Origin: Thinopyrum elongatum
Taxonomy: Eukaryota; Streptophyta; Magnoliopsida; Poales; Poaceae
Assembly (NCBI GenBank): GCA_011799875.1
Contig: CM022303.1
Location: forward strand, 728,768,340-728,832,339
Direction: 5' to 3'
Length of the DNA: 64,000 nucleotides
Position numbers and translations under genes: made by a program. The notes beneath the pieces are model-generated. The model had not been told where the DNA came from, did not search any database, and saw nothing but the letters and a program-made list of their open reading frames with translations. This document shows, piece after piece, positions 35,670 to 46,405 of this stretch; position 1 is the first letter of the stretch; the number at the start of each line of letters is the position of its first letter.

Positions 35670-37839
35670 TGTAGGAGATATGCCCTAGAGGCAATAATAA
35701 ATGTTATTATTTATCTCCATGCTCATTATTATGTTTATGTTCCATGCTATAACTGCTGTGGTTCCCAAGCCCGTATATCCATAAAGGCTCTGGGGAAAAC
35801 CCATGTGCACGTGTGGAATAATAAACGGTAAAATGTATTCCTAGTCATGCCTCTAAGACTAGCTCAAGTGTTGCATGATGATTATGTTTTCCCAATCATG
35901 GGCATGTCTATGCCAGCAACTTTGAGGGCACAATGTTAGAAGAACATTTGTGTTGAATCGACCCGATTGATGTTATGCTATGAGATTCATTCGTCACAAG
36001 TTAATGGTTAATAACACAGAGATGGTTAACGTTTGCATAATTCCTCAGACCATGAGAGTATCGAGTTTCTTCATGCTTGATTCATGAACTTTGGGGTTTG
36101 TTAAACGTCATCCGTAACTGGATGGCTATTACGGCGGCTTACGGGTTTATGGAAAAGTGTGTCAAGTAACTTGATAGCTCGAGATTGGGATTTGCTCCTC
36201 CGACGATGGAGAGATATCTCTGGGCCCTCTCGGTGTTACGGTATCCATCATCGTTTGGCCAGACACTTTATGATTTGATCACGGGGATGCCAGAACACGG
36301 TAACGAGAAAAGAGAACAATACCGGTAACGAGGTAACTAGCATAGTGGACAAGTTGTTGATCCACGGGAATGCCAACATGTCTCACCTCGGGTATTTGTA
36401 ACATATCGCGAAGCAACAGGAATAGCACACGGCAACTGGAGGTTCACTCGAATATTCATTCGTGTGGGTATAGGGGTCAATATGGGTGTCCACGGCTCCG
36501 ATGCTGATCATTGTTCGGAAAGTGTTCCGGTCATGTCTATACTTCACCGAACCTATAGGGTCACACGCTTAAGGGTCATCTATCTATTGAACGCTAGACA
36601 GGGAGTCTGAGGGAAAGTCACCTAAAATGTTTTGGAGACAACGGAAGAGTTCCGAGAGAGAGAACACCGAAAGAGTTTCGTTAAAACCGAAAAGTTGTTT
36701 CGGAATATATTATTTGGTCAAAAAGGGTTTCGGCACCGCCTGGAAATTTTCAGAGGATGCCAGAATTGGTCTGGGAACTTCTGGGAATTTTTGGAGAGAA
36801 AAACCGGAAATGTTCCGAAACTGCCGTAACCGCTGTTAATGCTTTCCGCTGATGAAAACCACCGCACCGAAAATGTTTCGGATCATGCCCAGAATAATTT
36901 TAGAGGGTGCCGGAAATGTTCTGGGACCTTCTGGAATTTTTCAGAAAAAGTTTCGCGGAAAACATCTTCTCTCAGCGCGAGGGGACAAGATCCCACGAAT
37001 CGGGGGTTGCATGTTTGTTGGCTTTTTGTCTAGGGAGCATGCATGTTTCATGGAGACATGTTGGTGGCTTGTTGGGGGGCCCCCCCCATGGGGAGACAAG
37101 GTGTGGGCCAGCCCAAGGGCTGCCATGGTGGTGTCCCCTTGGTGCCCCCCTTGTGTTACCATTATGCCCTTTCATGTGTGACATGAAGCTTGGGTATTTT
37201 GGTATTTCAACATCCCACCCCACCCCTTGCCTTGGCCTATAAAAGGAGGAGAAGGGGCTGCCATTCTCCCCATCCCTTGCTCTCATACACATGCCAAGAT
37301 GTTATCTGGCTTCTCTCTCCCTCCCACGAAAAGAGTTTCGTAGAGCCGAAAGGCTGTCTGGGTTCCGGCAGGAACTAGTTCTGGACGGCGAAGCCCTGCC
37401 GGATAGATGACACCGTATGTGTGCAACTCTGTAGAGAGGTCGTAGTTTCGATCTTAGTGCCCGAGGGGCTGTTCGAGAGTGCCTCCCGAAGGGCTATCCA
37501 AGTGATGGTCCGAGTTCTGTGAGTCCTCCCGAAGGGCTGTCCGAGTGACCGTCCGAGTTTCGAAGGTCCTCCCGAAGGGCTGTCCGCGACACCGTCCGGG
37601 GGACTGTCCGACCGCCTCCCGGAGGGCTGTCCGAGTGGCGGATGAGGGTATACATCCTCGCGGTTGGGAGGTTGTAAATCCTAGCTGCGGGGATCTGCAC
37701 CGCCGATCGTCATCGACTCTACTTCCGCTGCGCTACGAGTCGGTAACGAAAATGATCAAACCTTGTATGCAGTCTCCATAGTGGTCCTGGGCTGGTGCGT
37801 AGGGCGGAAAATTTTTGTTTTCTGCTGCGTTACCCTACA
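35670..37839 (+). repeat. 3' LTR of the nested Copia element
   Basis: The length equals that of the 5' LTR, with about 15 hand-counted differences, for example in a G/C homopolymer at about 37075. It is followed by the target-site copy GTTTA (37840-37844). Confidence 0.93.
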
Positions 37840-37844
37840 GTTTA

Positions 37845-37897
37845 TTCCCGTTGAAAACTTAACCTATATTGTCATCAATCACCAAAACGGGGGAGAT
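37845..37897 (+). other. Remaining Sirevirus 3' end with polypurine tract
   Basis: This short piece between the nested element and the 3' LTR ends in AAAACGGGGGAGAT, the expected polypurine tract. Confidence 0.8.
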
Positions 37898-39384
37898 TGT
37901 AAGTGCATCTAGTGCCCCTTAGTGATTTTGGTGTATTGAAGACTTATAGGTTAAGGGACTAATGCGTTTGTGAGTGTACACAGGTCTATAAGTCTATGAG
38001 GAGTTTGTTATTTACGATGATTGTCGATCCCTAAAAATGAATGTCTTCAACTGAAGACTTTGGTCTTCTTGAAGACTTTGAAAGTGAAGAAATTGGTGTG
38101 ACCCTGAAGACTTGATATTCATGCGAGGATTATGAAGCTTGAAGACTTTTGTTTTCGTAGTTTCATTTTCTTCTTCTTGAGTCATAGGAAACACCGTACT
38201 GTTAAAGGGGGTCGAGGTAAAACTAAGGAAAAGTTTCCAAGTGATGCTCAACTCAAAATCCTACACCTACCCAATCCTTTTGAGTGAAGCCATTGGAAAT
38301 CTCATACAGTTTAGTCAAGTTCTTCAGTGACAGAGACGAAGTTCTTCTGTTCTCTGAGGAATTTGTTCTGACTAAGGAGTTAGGAATTCGCCAGTGCGGA
38401 TTGCCTACAAGTGAGGAACATGATAGCCCTGAGGAATTTGATACTCAAATATCCGACCGTTGCTGTGCTGCGCGCCAGCTGTCCAAATATCCTACCCACC
38501 GAACGGTCATATCATTGAAGGGCATTTATGTCTTATCATGTCGGGTTGCTCCCTAGGCTATAAATAGCCACCCCCTTTAACCACTAGCTGGTTGGCTGCT
38601 CCGAGAGATAGATTGACACTTGTCATTTAGAGCATCCCATCCTCCGAGGACTTTGAGTGAAAATCATCAAGTGAGGAAAAACCCAAAAACCCAAACACCT
38701 ACAAACCCAAAGTGATTGAGCATCACTGAAGAGATTGTTCCTGTGTGGAACCGACGCTTGTTACCTTTGAGGACTGTGCATCCTCCAGATGGTTAGGCGT
38801 CATGGTCTAGAGCATCCAAGAGGAAATTGTGGATTGCCGAGTGACCGAGTATGTGAAGGTTTGGAAGTCACCTGAAGACTTACCACGAGTGATTGGGCGA
38901 GGTCTGTGTGACCTTAGCTCAAGGAGAATACGGTGAGGACTGTGTGTCCTCAGGTTTAAATACCTAGCCGCTCTAACCAGACATACAACTGTCACAACAG
39001 TTGGAACTGGTCTACCAAATCATTGTCTTCACCGAGCTACTAGTTCTATTTCCTCAACCCTTTCATTTCCTCACATACTTGCTATGTATTTGATCATTAC
39101 TGTTTGAAGACTTTGACTGAAGACTTTCTCAATTTCCTCAGTTCAATTTCTTCAGTCAGTTTGTCTTCAGCCTACTTATCCTGTGTTTACGCTACTTGTA
39201 CTCTGTGCTTGTTTTCATTTCATCATGATGACTGTGCTACTGCTCTGTTATGTTTGCATCTGAGTACTTATTCCGCTGCTAAGTATTTCGTCGCTTAGGA
39301 ATTTCCTCACCTTGAAATTCCTCAGTGATGAATTTGTAAAAATTGCCTATTCACCCCCCCTCTAGTCGATATAACGCACTTTCA
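37898..39384 (+). repeat. 3' LTR of the Sirevirus
   Basis: It aligns end to end with the 5' LTR at the same length, with substitutions only. It ends CACTTTCA and is followed by the target-site remnant ATGGC. Confidence 0.93.
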
Positions 39385-40461
39385 ATGGCTCTAATATCAC
39401 CATCTTTATATCTCAAAACAATCATAAGGAATCAAACTTCTCATAGTATTCAATGCACTTTATATGAAAGTTTTTATTATATCCCTCTTGGATGCCTATC
39501 ATATTAGGACTAAATTTATAACCAAAGAAAATTACCATGCTATTTAAAGACTCTCAAAATAATATAAGTGAAGCATGAGAGTTCAACAATTTCTATAAAA
39601 TAAAGCCACCGCCGTGCTCTAAAAAGATATAAGTGAAGCACTAGAGCAAAATTGCCTAGCTCAAAAGATATAAGTGAAGCACATAGAGTATTCTAATAAA
39701 TCACGATTCATGCGTGTCCCTCTCAAAAGGTATGTACAGCAAGGATGATTGTGGCAAACTAAAAAGCAAAGACTCAAATTATACAAGACGCTCCAAGCAA
39801 AACACATATCATGTGGTGAATAAAAATATAGACTCAAGTAAAGTTACCGATAGACGAAGACGATAGAGGGGATGCCTTCCGGGGCATCCCCAAGCTTAGG
39901 CTCTTGGTTGTCCTTGAATATTACCTTCGGGTGCCTTGGGCATCCCCAAGCTTAGGCTCTTGCTACTCCTTATTCCATAGTCCATCAAATCCTTACCCAA
40001 AAACTTGAAAACTTCACAACACAAAACTCAACAGAAAATCTCATAAGCTCCGTTAGTATGAGAAAATAAATCACCACTTTTGGTACTGTTGTGAACACAT
40101 TATTTATTTATATTGGTGTAATATCTACTGTATTCCAGCTTTTCCATGGTTCATACCCCCCGATATTTCCCATAGATTCATCAAAATAAGCAAACAACAC
40201 AAAGAAAACAGAATCTGTCAAAAACAGAAAAGTGTGCGAAGATTCGAATTGTTATAATACTTATGTAACTACAAAAATTCTGAAAAACCTGGAAAGCATA
40301 TAAAATTTGTATGTAAATCTAGTATAAAAAATTCAGGGTTTTTCAACTCCCTAGTGAATTATTAAAATTCTGGGACTGGACGCAAAAGTTTCAGTTTTTC
40401 AGCAAGATCAAATCAACTATCACCGTAAGCCACCCCAAAGGTCTTACTTGGCACAAACACA
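39385..40461. mobile_element. Gypsy internal non-coding fragment, right half
   Basis: This continues the Gypsy sequence broken at 15237. It includes repeated segments of the form AGATATAAGTGAAGCAC (39590-39690) and a duplicated CATCCCCAAGCTTAGGCTCTTG (about 39885 and 39943). It ends at CTTGGCACAAACAC, where an LTR fragment begins without a target-site pair. That suggests a deletion or rearrangement junction. Confidence 0.7.
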
Positions 40462-42466
40462 CGAAGCGAAGCGGAAGAAGAGTCGGTGGAGATCGTTGGT
40501 GCAGATCCCCGCAGCTAGGATTTACAACCTCCCAACCGCGAGGATGTACTCCCTCACCGGACAGCCCTTCGGGAGGCGGTCGGACAATCCCCCGGATGAT
40601 GTCGCGGACAGCCCATCGGGAGGACCCTCGAAACTCGAACGGAGACTCGGACAGCCCTTCAGGAGGACACCCGAACAGCCCCTCGGGCAAAAGATCAGAA
40701 CTACGACCTCTCTATGGGGTTGCACACATACGGTGTCAGCTATCGGGCATGGCTTCGCTGTCCAGAACTAGTTCCTGCCGGAACCCAGACAGCCTTTCGG
40801 CTCTACGAAAAATCCTTTTCGTGGAAGGGAGAGAGAGAGCTAGCAAAGCATAGCATGTGTATGAGAGCAAGGGATTAAGAGATGGCAGCCCTCACCTCCT
40901 CTATTTATAGGAAAGCCGAGGGGTAGAAAGGGTATTCAAAATACCAAAGTACCTCCACTTTAAGTCATTCATAAAGGGCATATGGGGGAAAGGGGGTGCC
41001 ATGTGGAGCTCCATGGAGGAGCTCCACCCTTGGCCGGCCACCCCCTTGGGGCCCCCCCATGAGGGGCTCTCATGGCCCCCCATAGCCTTCTAGAAGCCTT
41101 TTGATCATATCAAAAAGGTGACTCACCAAAAAATATCCAAAAAGCACTTTCACTATTCACGATGACATTTTTCAGCGGCCGTTCGAACTGAAAATATTTA
41201 TGTGGGCTTAGAACAATTCCAGTACCACTAAAATAATTTTCAACGTATTCTAGAACAATTCCAGATTAGTGATTTTCACCTGCGAAAAGCATCTAAAGCG
41301 GTTCCGGCAACTCCAAAACATTTCCTGTTTTCATCCCCGAAAATTCCAGAAAGTTTCCAGAATGATTCTGGCACCCTCCAAGAATTATCAGGCACGTGCC
41401 GAAACCATTTTGACTTAATGGTATCCCCTGAAACAACTTTTCAGTTTCACCGAAACTCATCCGGTGACCTCTTTCTTCGGAACTTTTCCGCTGTCTCCGA
41501 AAAACCTTTTACGGAAACATTCTCTCAGACTCCATGTCTAGTATTCAGCAGATAGACAACCCTTAAGCGTGTGACCCTATAGGTTCGGTGAAGTATAGAC
41601 ATGACCTGGAACCCCTTTCGATCAATGATCAACATCGCAGCCATGAACACCCATATTGACCCCTATACCCACATGAATAAATATTCGAGTAAACCTCCTG
41701 TTGCTGTGAGCTATTCCTATTGCTTCGCAATATGTCACAAACACCTGAGGTGAGATTTATTGCATCCCCGTGGATCAACAATTTGTCCACTATGCAAGTT
41801 ACCTCGTTACCGGTTTTGTTCTCTTTTCTCGTTTCCATGTTGCGGCATCCCAGTGATCAAATCACAAGGTGTCTGGCCAGACGATGATGGATACCGTTAC
41901 ACCGAGAGGGCCCGAGTATATCTCTCCATCGTCGGAGGAGCAAATCCCAATCTTGAGCTATCTTGTTACTTGCCATACTTTTCCGTGAACCCGTAAGCCG
42001 CCGTAATAGCCACCCAGTTACGGATGACGTTTAACAAACCCCAAAGTTCAGGAAGCAAGTACGAAGGAACTCGATACTCTCATGGTCTAAGGAATTATGC
42101 AAACATTAACTTCCCTGTGTTATATACCATTAACTTGTGATGAATGTATCTCATAGCATAACATCAATTTGTGTCGATTCAACATAAGTGTTCTACCAAC
42201 AATTATGCCCTCAAAATTGCCGGCATAGCCATGCCCATGATCAAGAAAACAGGATCATCATGCAATACTTGAGCCAGTCATAGAGGCTTGACTAGGAATA
42301 CATTTTATCGTTTATTATCCCACACGTGCACATGAGTTTCCCTCCAAGCCTCGTTTTATTGCAGACTCGAGAATCATTGCTGTTATAGCATGGAACATAA
42401 ACTTTCATTACTAACCAGGAGATACAAAATAACTGATATTACTACCTCTAGGGCATATCTCCTACA
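40462..42466 (-). repeat. Truncated, inverted LTR of the nested element's family
   Basis: On the minus strand it starts TGTAGGAGATATGCCCTAGAGG at 42466 and follows the nested LTR through the TATA box (about 40905-40917) and the GC-rich repeats. It then stops about 110 bp short of the LTR end at 40462. It is clearly more divergent than the two nested LTRs are from each other. Its right end cuts into a Stowaway-like MITE half. No partner LTR or internal region is attached. Confidence 0.85.
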
Positions 42467-43045
42467 TTTAGATCACTAATTTGTGATTTAAAACTTCTTA
42501 TATTTGTTCAAAGAGGGATTATATTTATAACTATTATCAGTTTTACTTCCATGTTAAATTGTGTGTGTATAATTCAAATCCTAGAAACCACTGAATCTTC
42601 CGAGTATCAAATCTGGAAATATTTGTAATTCCGCCATAGCTCAAAGTACAATGATAGTTCCTACAAGTAGTAACAATAGAATAACTTCACTTCCCAGCTC
42701 CCACTAAAGAAAAATCAAATGTTTGTGGAGATGTAAAAGAACATAAGCCAATGTGTTCCTACAGATGCAATTAATTTTGCATACTACTCAATATCACATT
42801 TGAATGAACCTCACATACGAATACCAATATTTGCATAAAATACCCTCTGAAAAGCATTTGCTTCAGCAACAGGTACCCCATACCAACATTTAGGCTCACC
42901 CCTAAAACACATGTAAGATAGCCACTTCAAAATGAACAACTCTAGGCCCAAAACTTAACAAAAATTCTTGCACCCCTAACATAAACGAAAAAGAAAACTA
43001 TTGTCCTACTAACCAATAATCAGTAAGACAAAGAAAATAATGAAA
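42467..43045. repeat. Duplicated low-copy segment, copy A
   Basis: It aligns with 46345-46954 in the same orientation at roughly 90% identity. Its first about 55 bp are the right half of a MITE; the left half is lost at the LTR junction. On the minus strand it lies downstream of the JmjC-like exon, so it may be intron sequence of that gene. Confidence 0.8.
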
Positions 43046-43204
43046 ATGTGCGATACGCAAACTGTTGTAGAAAAGATAAAAAGGTAACACGTATCCAACA
43101 TGCTATTCAGGCAGGATTTGCTTGCCAATGGGAATAATTGATTGAATAAAAACAAGGTTCCTCAACATGCCAACAAAATGACTAGGATAACTTCCCTAGG
43201 TAGA
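43046..43204. other. Presumed intron of the KDM5-like fragment
   Basis: AT-rich sequence between copy A and the exon. I see no feature in it. Confidence 0.4.
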
Positions 43205-43395
43205 GCCACATGACCACTACACCATGAATTTTATCCTGTACAGTCTGAAGAACCGAACCTGGTAGGTTGGGAAAATTGTTCAAATTCCAAGAGTTGGAGC
43301 AATACTTCTGCCTCATCTTTGGCTCCTATAAATGACCTGAAGCTCCCCTGCCTTGCCATCCACAATCTTCCAAAACTGCTTCTCGACCTGAAGAT
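43205..43395 (-). pseudogene. KDM5/JARID1-like histone demethylase, JmjC-region exon fragment
   Basis: On the minus strand a CTTCAG acceptor (ending at about 43386) is followed by VEKQFWKIVDGKAGELQVIY, then a stop. In another frame come QKYCSNSWNLNNFPNLPGS and then VLQTVQDKIHGVVV and WLYLGK. In plant KDM5-type H3K4 demethylases the FW-IV...GELEV block and the WNLNNFP-LPGS block lead into the JmjC domain. Here the segment normally joining them is missing and the frame has shifted. The exon ends at a site where a GT donor appears mutated to GA. It is a fragment, and no JmjC iron-binding residues are present. Confidence 0.72.
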
Positions 43396-43487
43396 GCCTA
43401 AGAGGCCTTTAACCAAACCACCTCCTTCTCACCTTCTCATCAAATTACTAGAAAGTATCAAGCATACACCTATGTAATGCAGGCAAA

Positions 43488-44200
43488 TCACATCCATATC
43501 TTGGTCGACGTGGCGCGGGGAAAGCATGGTAGCTCAACTATAAAATATTCATTGAAGCTGTTAAGAAGGATGAGATTTTGTGGATAGACCCTTGCTGCAA
43601 CACGAAGAAGGGAGACAAATTGAGCTCCTTTGGCAATGTGCCCCCCATTATAAAGGTCGAGTTCGATGCCTAGGAGGGACACTACAAGTCCAAGCACCAC
43701 AGCTGCTTCTAGTGCGGTGAGCGCATCTTCGAGCATACCAGACCCAACTCCATGGAAGGTGAGCCTGAGCACGCGCAACCCTAGGCAGTTCTTTAGAAAG
43801 GTGCCGACGTCGATAATATTTTTGGAGACAGACGACCTCTCAAGCATTGGGATGAACTGGCTATCCTGCGGCCTGATGATAAGGAAATATGTGTCCAACT
43901 CGATGGAGGTGGTGCGGTGGAAGGAAGGCATGGCGAGTACGACGCGACACCCTGGCTTTTTTATAGAAGACCGGGGGAGGATGAAGACGACATCCTCCGG
44001 AAAGAGCCGCATGGCATACTGCAACAACTTCTTGGCATTGAGCTCATCACACTTTGCCACCTTCGGTAGCCCACTCCTCGTGAGACGGATGTCGAGGACT
44101 ATGACAGGCTCGTCTGCATCGCCAGCGACACGGGCGAGCGCCTCTTGTACCGTGCTTGCCGGGATGTCACGGAAGGTGAGCTCAGGGAGGCATATCCAGA
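43488..44200 (-). pseudogene. F-box/LRR-type protein fragment
   Basis: The frame runs from about LPELTFRDIPASTVQEALARV (near 44200) to the stop at 43488, about 235 residues. It has leucine-rich units such as CLGLRVLRLTFHGVG and VVLGLVVSLLGIELDL, and repeated PxFxRxTSxEL-type blocks (MPSFHRTTSIELDTYF, LPCFPRATSTKIWM). These are typical of the large cereal F-box/LRR families that select substrates for SCF ubiquitin ligases. The F-box itself and the C-terminal half are absent. The upstream part of this open frame (44201-44378) overlaps the ARID fragment and is not expected to be real coding sequence. Confidence 0.65.
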
Positions 44201-44202
44201 GG

Positions 44203-44470
44203 CCGTGCCTTGTCGCCGATGAGATGGAAGAGTTCATCCCACCGCTTGCTCTCGCAGGTGCCATCATAGCCACCAAAGCGTTTGACGGCGTGGTACAAGC
44301 GGTAGAGGTCGAATGAGCGATCGTCGGAGATGGCCTGCATCTTGGAGGGGGGAGACGCTCCTCCAGCGGACCTACCACGGTGGCCCGGCATCGACGGCAC
44401 TGGCCTCAAGGAAGTGGGTGTAGTCGAGGAGGAAGGTGTCGCCCTCGGCGGGGACAACCCGCACGAAAAA
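44203..44470 (-). pseudogene. ARID-domain fragment of a KDM5-like gene
   Basis: The frame opening at 44523 includes FDLYRLYHAVKRFGGYDG and ESKRWDELFHLIG at about 44203-44330. These match the first helices of ARID DNA-binding domains, and in KDM5 proteins ARID precedes the JmjC region. Upstream, in another frame (about 44390-44450), FLLDYTHFLEA..AGPPW resembles the segment just before ARID in plant KDM5 proteins. ARID is broken after GDKARP, where the F-box/LRR-like frame starts. Order and strand agree with the JmjC fragment to the left. Confidence 0.68.
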
Positions 44471-44795
44471 GGGGTGGATGGGCTGCTGCTTGTGGGGAAG
44501 GAGATGGCTGCGATGTCAAGCATCGTAGGAGGTGACTAGGACGACAACGTCATGATGAGTTAGATGATGTAGGTCTCATAAACTCCTCATCTATTGAGCA
44601 GAACATGGGGGCCTCCGAGAGAGAGGCATGTCTCTCGGGGGCTAAGGTGCAGCCGGAGGGGCAATTTGTGTTGGCCGGGAGGGGGCGTCCCTTCCCCATC
44701 GATGGTGAGGAGCTAGCTAGGGTTTCAGCGAGCAGTGGGTCAGGCCTTCTTGTGTTTGTTCATGGGCCTGCCAGTAAACTTGGAAAGGAAGAACT
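44471..44795. other. GC-rich flank of the host-gene fragment
   Basis: Possible 5' part of the KDM5-like locus. Short GC-rich frames on both strands lack recognisable motifs. Confidence 0.4.
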
Positions 44796-45270
44796 ATAGT
44801 TGGCCAAACGGGCCATTTTTTGGGGCTGGCCCAATCACGTGAGCTCCCCGGCCTCGCACATGGCTAAACGGGCCATGTTACGTCATGTGCCGTGCTCATA
44901 CCATGAGATGCGGCCTTCATTCATGATTCATGTGGTATATACACTTTTCAGTCAATGATGATATTGGTTTATTTCTTGGTATTACCACCCATTATTTTCT
45001 TACGATTACTTGCATCATCCAACTAAGACCTATAGCTGGCCAAGCGGTCTGTTTTTTTGTGGGCTGGCCCAATGACCATGCCTGCCTGACTTGGCATGCA
45101 ACTCAACGGGCCATGGTATGTCGTTGGCCATGCTCATCCCCTGAGGTGAGGTGTTCATTCATGATAAATGTGGTTTATCAACTTTTCAGTCAAAGATGAT
45201 ACGGGTTTCTTTCATTGGTCTTACCACCCATTATTTACATATCATGACTTGACTCATCCAACTAAGACCT
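44796..45270. repeat. Tandem duplication, two copies of about 230 bp
   Basis: Copies begin near AAGACCTATAG/AGAACTATAG TTGGCCAA (44800 and 45027) and share CGGGCCAT, GGGCTGGCCCAAT, TTTTCAGTCAA and ATCCAACTAAGACCT. Identity is roughly 75-80% by eye. Confidence 0.8.
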
Positions 45271-46324
45271 TCTCGAAATAAAAAAAATCTAGGATAGACT
45301 GTTCAATATGTACATGCACGGGAAAAAATTTCTAGGAGAGATTGAGTGTCTCATGAAGGTGAAGCACATGAATATTGTATGATTTCTTGGATATTTTTCT
45401 GACATAAAAAGAAATATGAGAAGCTACGAAATATTGTATGGCAGATGAACAAAATGATTGATCTGCTTTGAACATCTGCCTAAATGAAGTCAGGATGGTC
45501 ATATAACAGCTAGATTTATGTTTCCACATATATTTTTTTCATAGGATATTGCTTCATAGTAATTGGTATTCTCTAACTTTTGCGACCACATGCAAAAGCT
45601 CTTCATGGGACAAAATAGGTGCCTTACAGTACATAAAATACATTCCAGCTCGAATTTAACAATGTGACAGCCAATCAGCAGGAGCAAAATTAACAGCATC
45701 GGCACAATTTACATCTGATTTGACTGATACTTCTCAAATCTGAAATAACATCATACCAAAAAGAAAATTGCTATGGATTAATGACAAAGTTCCCAGGCTC
45801 CTTGTGAAAGATAGCAACAAATAATTTATCTACTAGATGTAACACAGATCTGAGAAACTATAATTCACATAAAAATTCCACGGCTAGCTTGCCTGACACT
45901 TTAAACGGGAACACTGTTTGCTCGTAAAACCAGTGAATTTAGCATTGTGACAAGGTGAAAGAGTAGGTTGAGTTGTGCATCGAATAGATTAGGTAAAGCA
46001 TTGTGCATAACCTGTAGGAGTTTAAATTGTCAAACATTGAAGTTACACATAAAAGGCTCAAATGTTACCGAACCAGAATAGGATTAACTAAACATAAATT
46101 TTGACGACGGAGAATTTTGGTTCATTTAAAAAATACCAAAAGGAAAGTAACTATGTCTATACCCTTTAGTTAATATTTTAACACATAAGCTAATCAGCAT
46201 ACAGGTTATAAATGCACCACCATTGTTCCAATCAACCAGATATGTAGGACAATCAAACTACGGAATCATGTAATGAAAATGAAAGTATTCTCCAAGTACA
46301 TAGTAATAACAAAGTAGAAAGAAC
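45271..46324. other. Low-copy AT-rich sequence, no feature seen
   Basis: No reading frame with recognisable content, no terminal repeats and no tandem repeat were seen in this stretch. Confidence 0.5.
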
Positions 46325-46405
46325 TCCCTGTGTAAAAAAATATAAGATGTTTAAGATCACTACTTTGTGATTTAAAACTTCTTATATTTATTTACAGAGG
46401 GCTTA
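46325..46405. mobile_element. Stowaway-type MITE
   Basis: About 80 bp run from CTCCCTGTGTAAAAAAATAT to ATTTATTTACAGAGGG. The two ends are inverted repeats with an internal palindrome around GATCACTACTTTGTGATTT. The ends match the CTCCCTCTGT...ACAGAGGGAG termini of small Tc1/mariner MITEs in Triticeae. The right half also occurs at 42467-42520. Confidence 0.75.

Larger units (their letters stand above)
28162..37839 (+). mobile_element. Nested Copia-derived element, non-autonomous
   Basis: The element is 9678 bp with identical-length 2170-bp LTRs (28162-30331 and 35670-37839), each starting TGTAGGAGATATGCCC and ending GTTACCCTACA. Perfect target-site copies GTTTA lie at 28157-28161 and 37840-37844. 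By hand count the LTRs differ at about 15 sites (0.7%), so it is younger than its host. The LTR start shares ATATGCCCTAGAGGCAATAATAAA with the Angela group. The 5.3 kb interior has a PBS and only decayed pol fragments, so it must have been moved by proteins from another element. Confidence 0.92.
15238..39384 (+). mobile_element. Maximus-like Sirevirus (Copia) retrotransposon with a nested insertion
   Basis: Both LTRs are 1487 bp (15238-16724 and 37898-39384), start TGTAAGTGC and end CACTTTCA. By hand count they differ at about 26 sites (near 1.7%). The target-site pair is ATGAC/ATGGC, with one change. Inside are the PBS, a long gag with coiled-coil-like and serine-rich tails, a PR-INT-RT-RNase H pol, and a third ORF in the env position. 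A third ORF and a gag of this size identify a Sirevirus; the LTR matches my memory of Triticeae Maximus. Without the nested 9.7 kb element it is about 14.46 kb. Multiple stops, frameshifts and a reverse transcriptase deletion make it non-autonomous. Confidence 0.93.

Noticed and set aside
43666..44316. Plus-strand 216-codon frame
   Set aside because: It lies antisense to the F-box/LRR and ARID fragments; its Ser/Thr/Arg-rich content is a GC-biased shadow and shows no domain.
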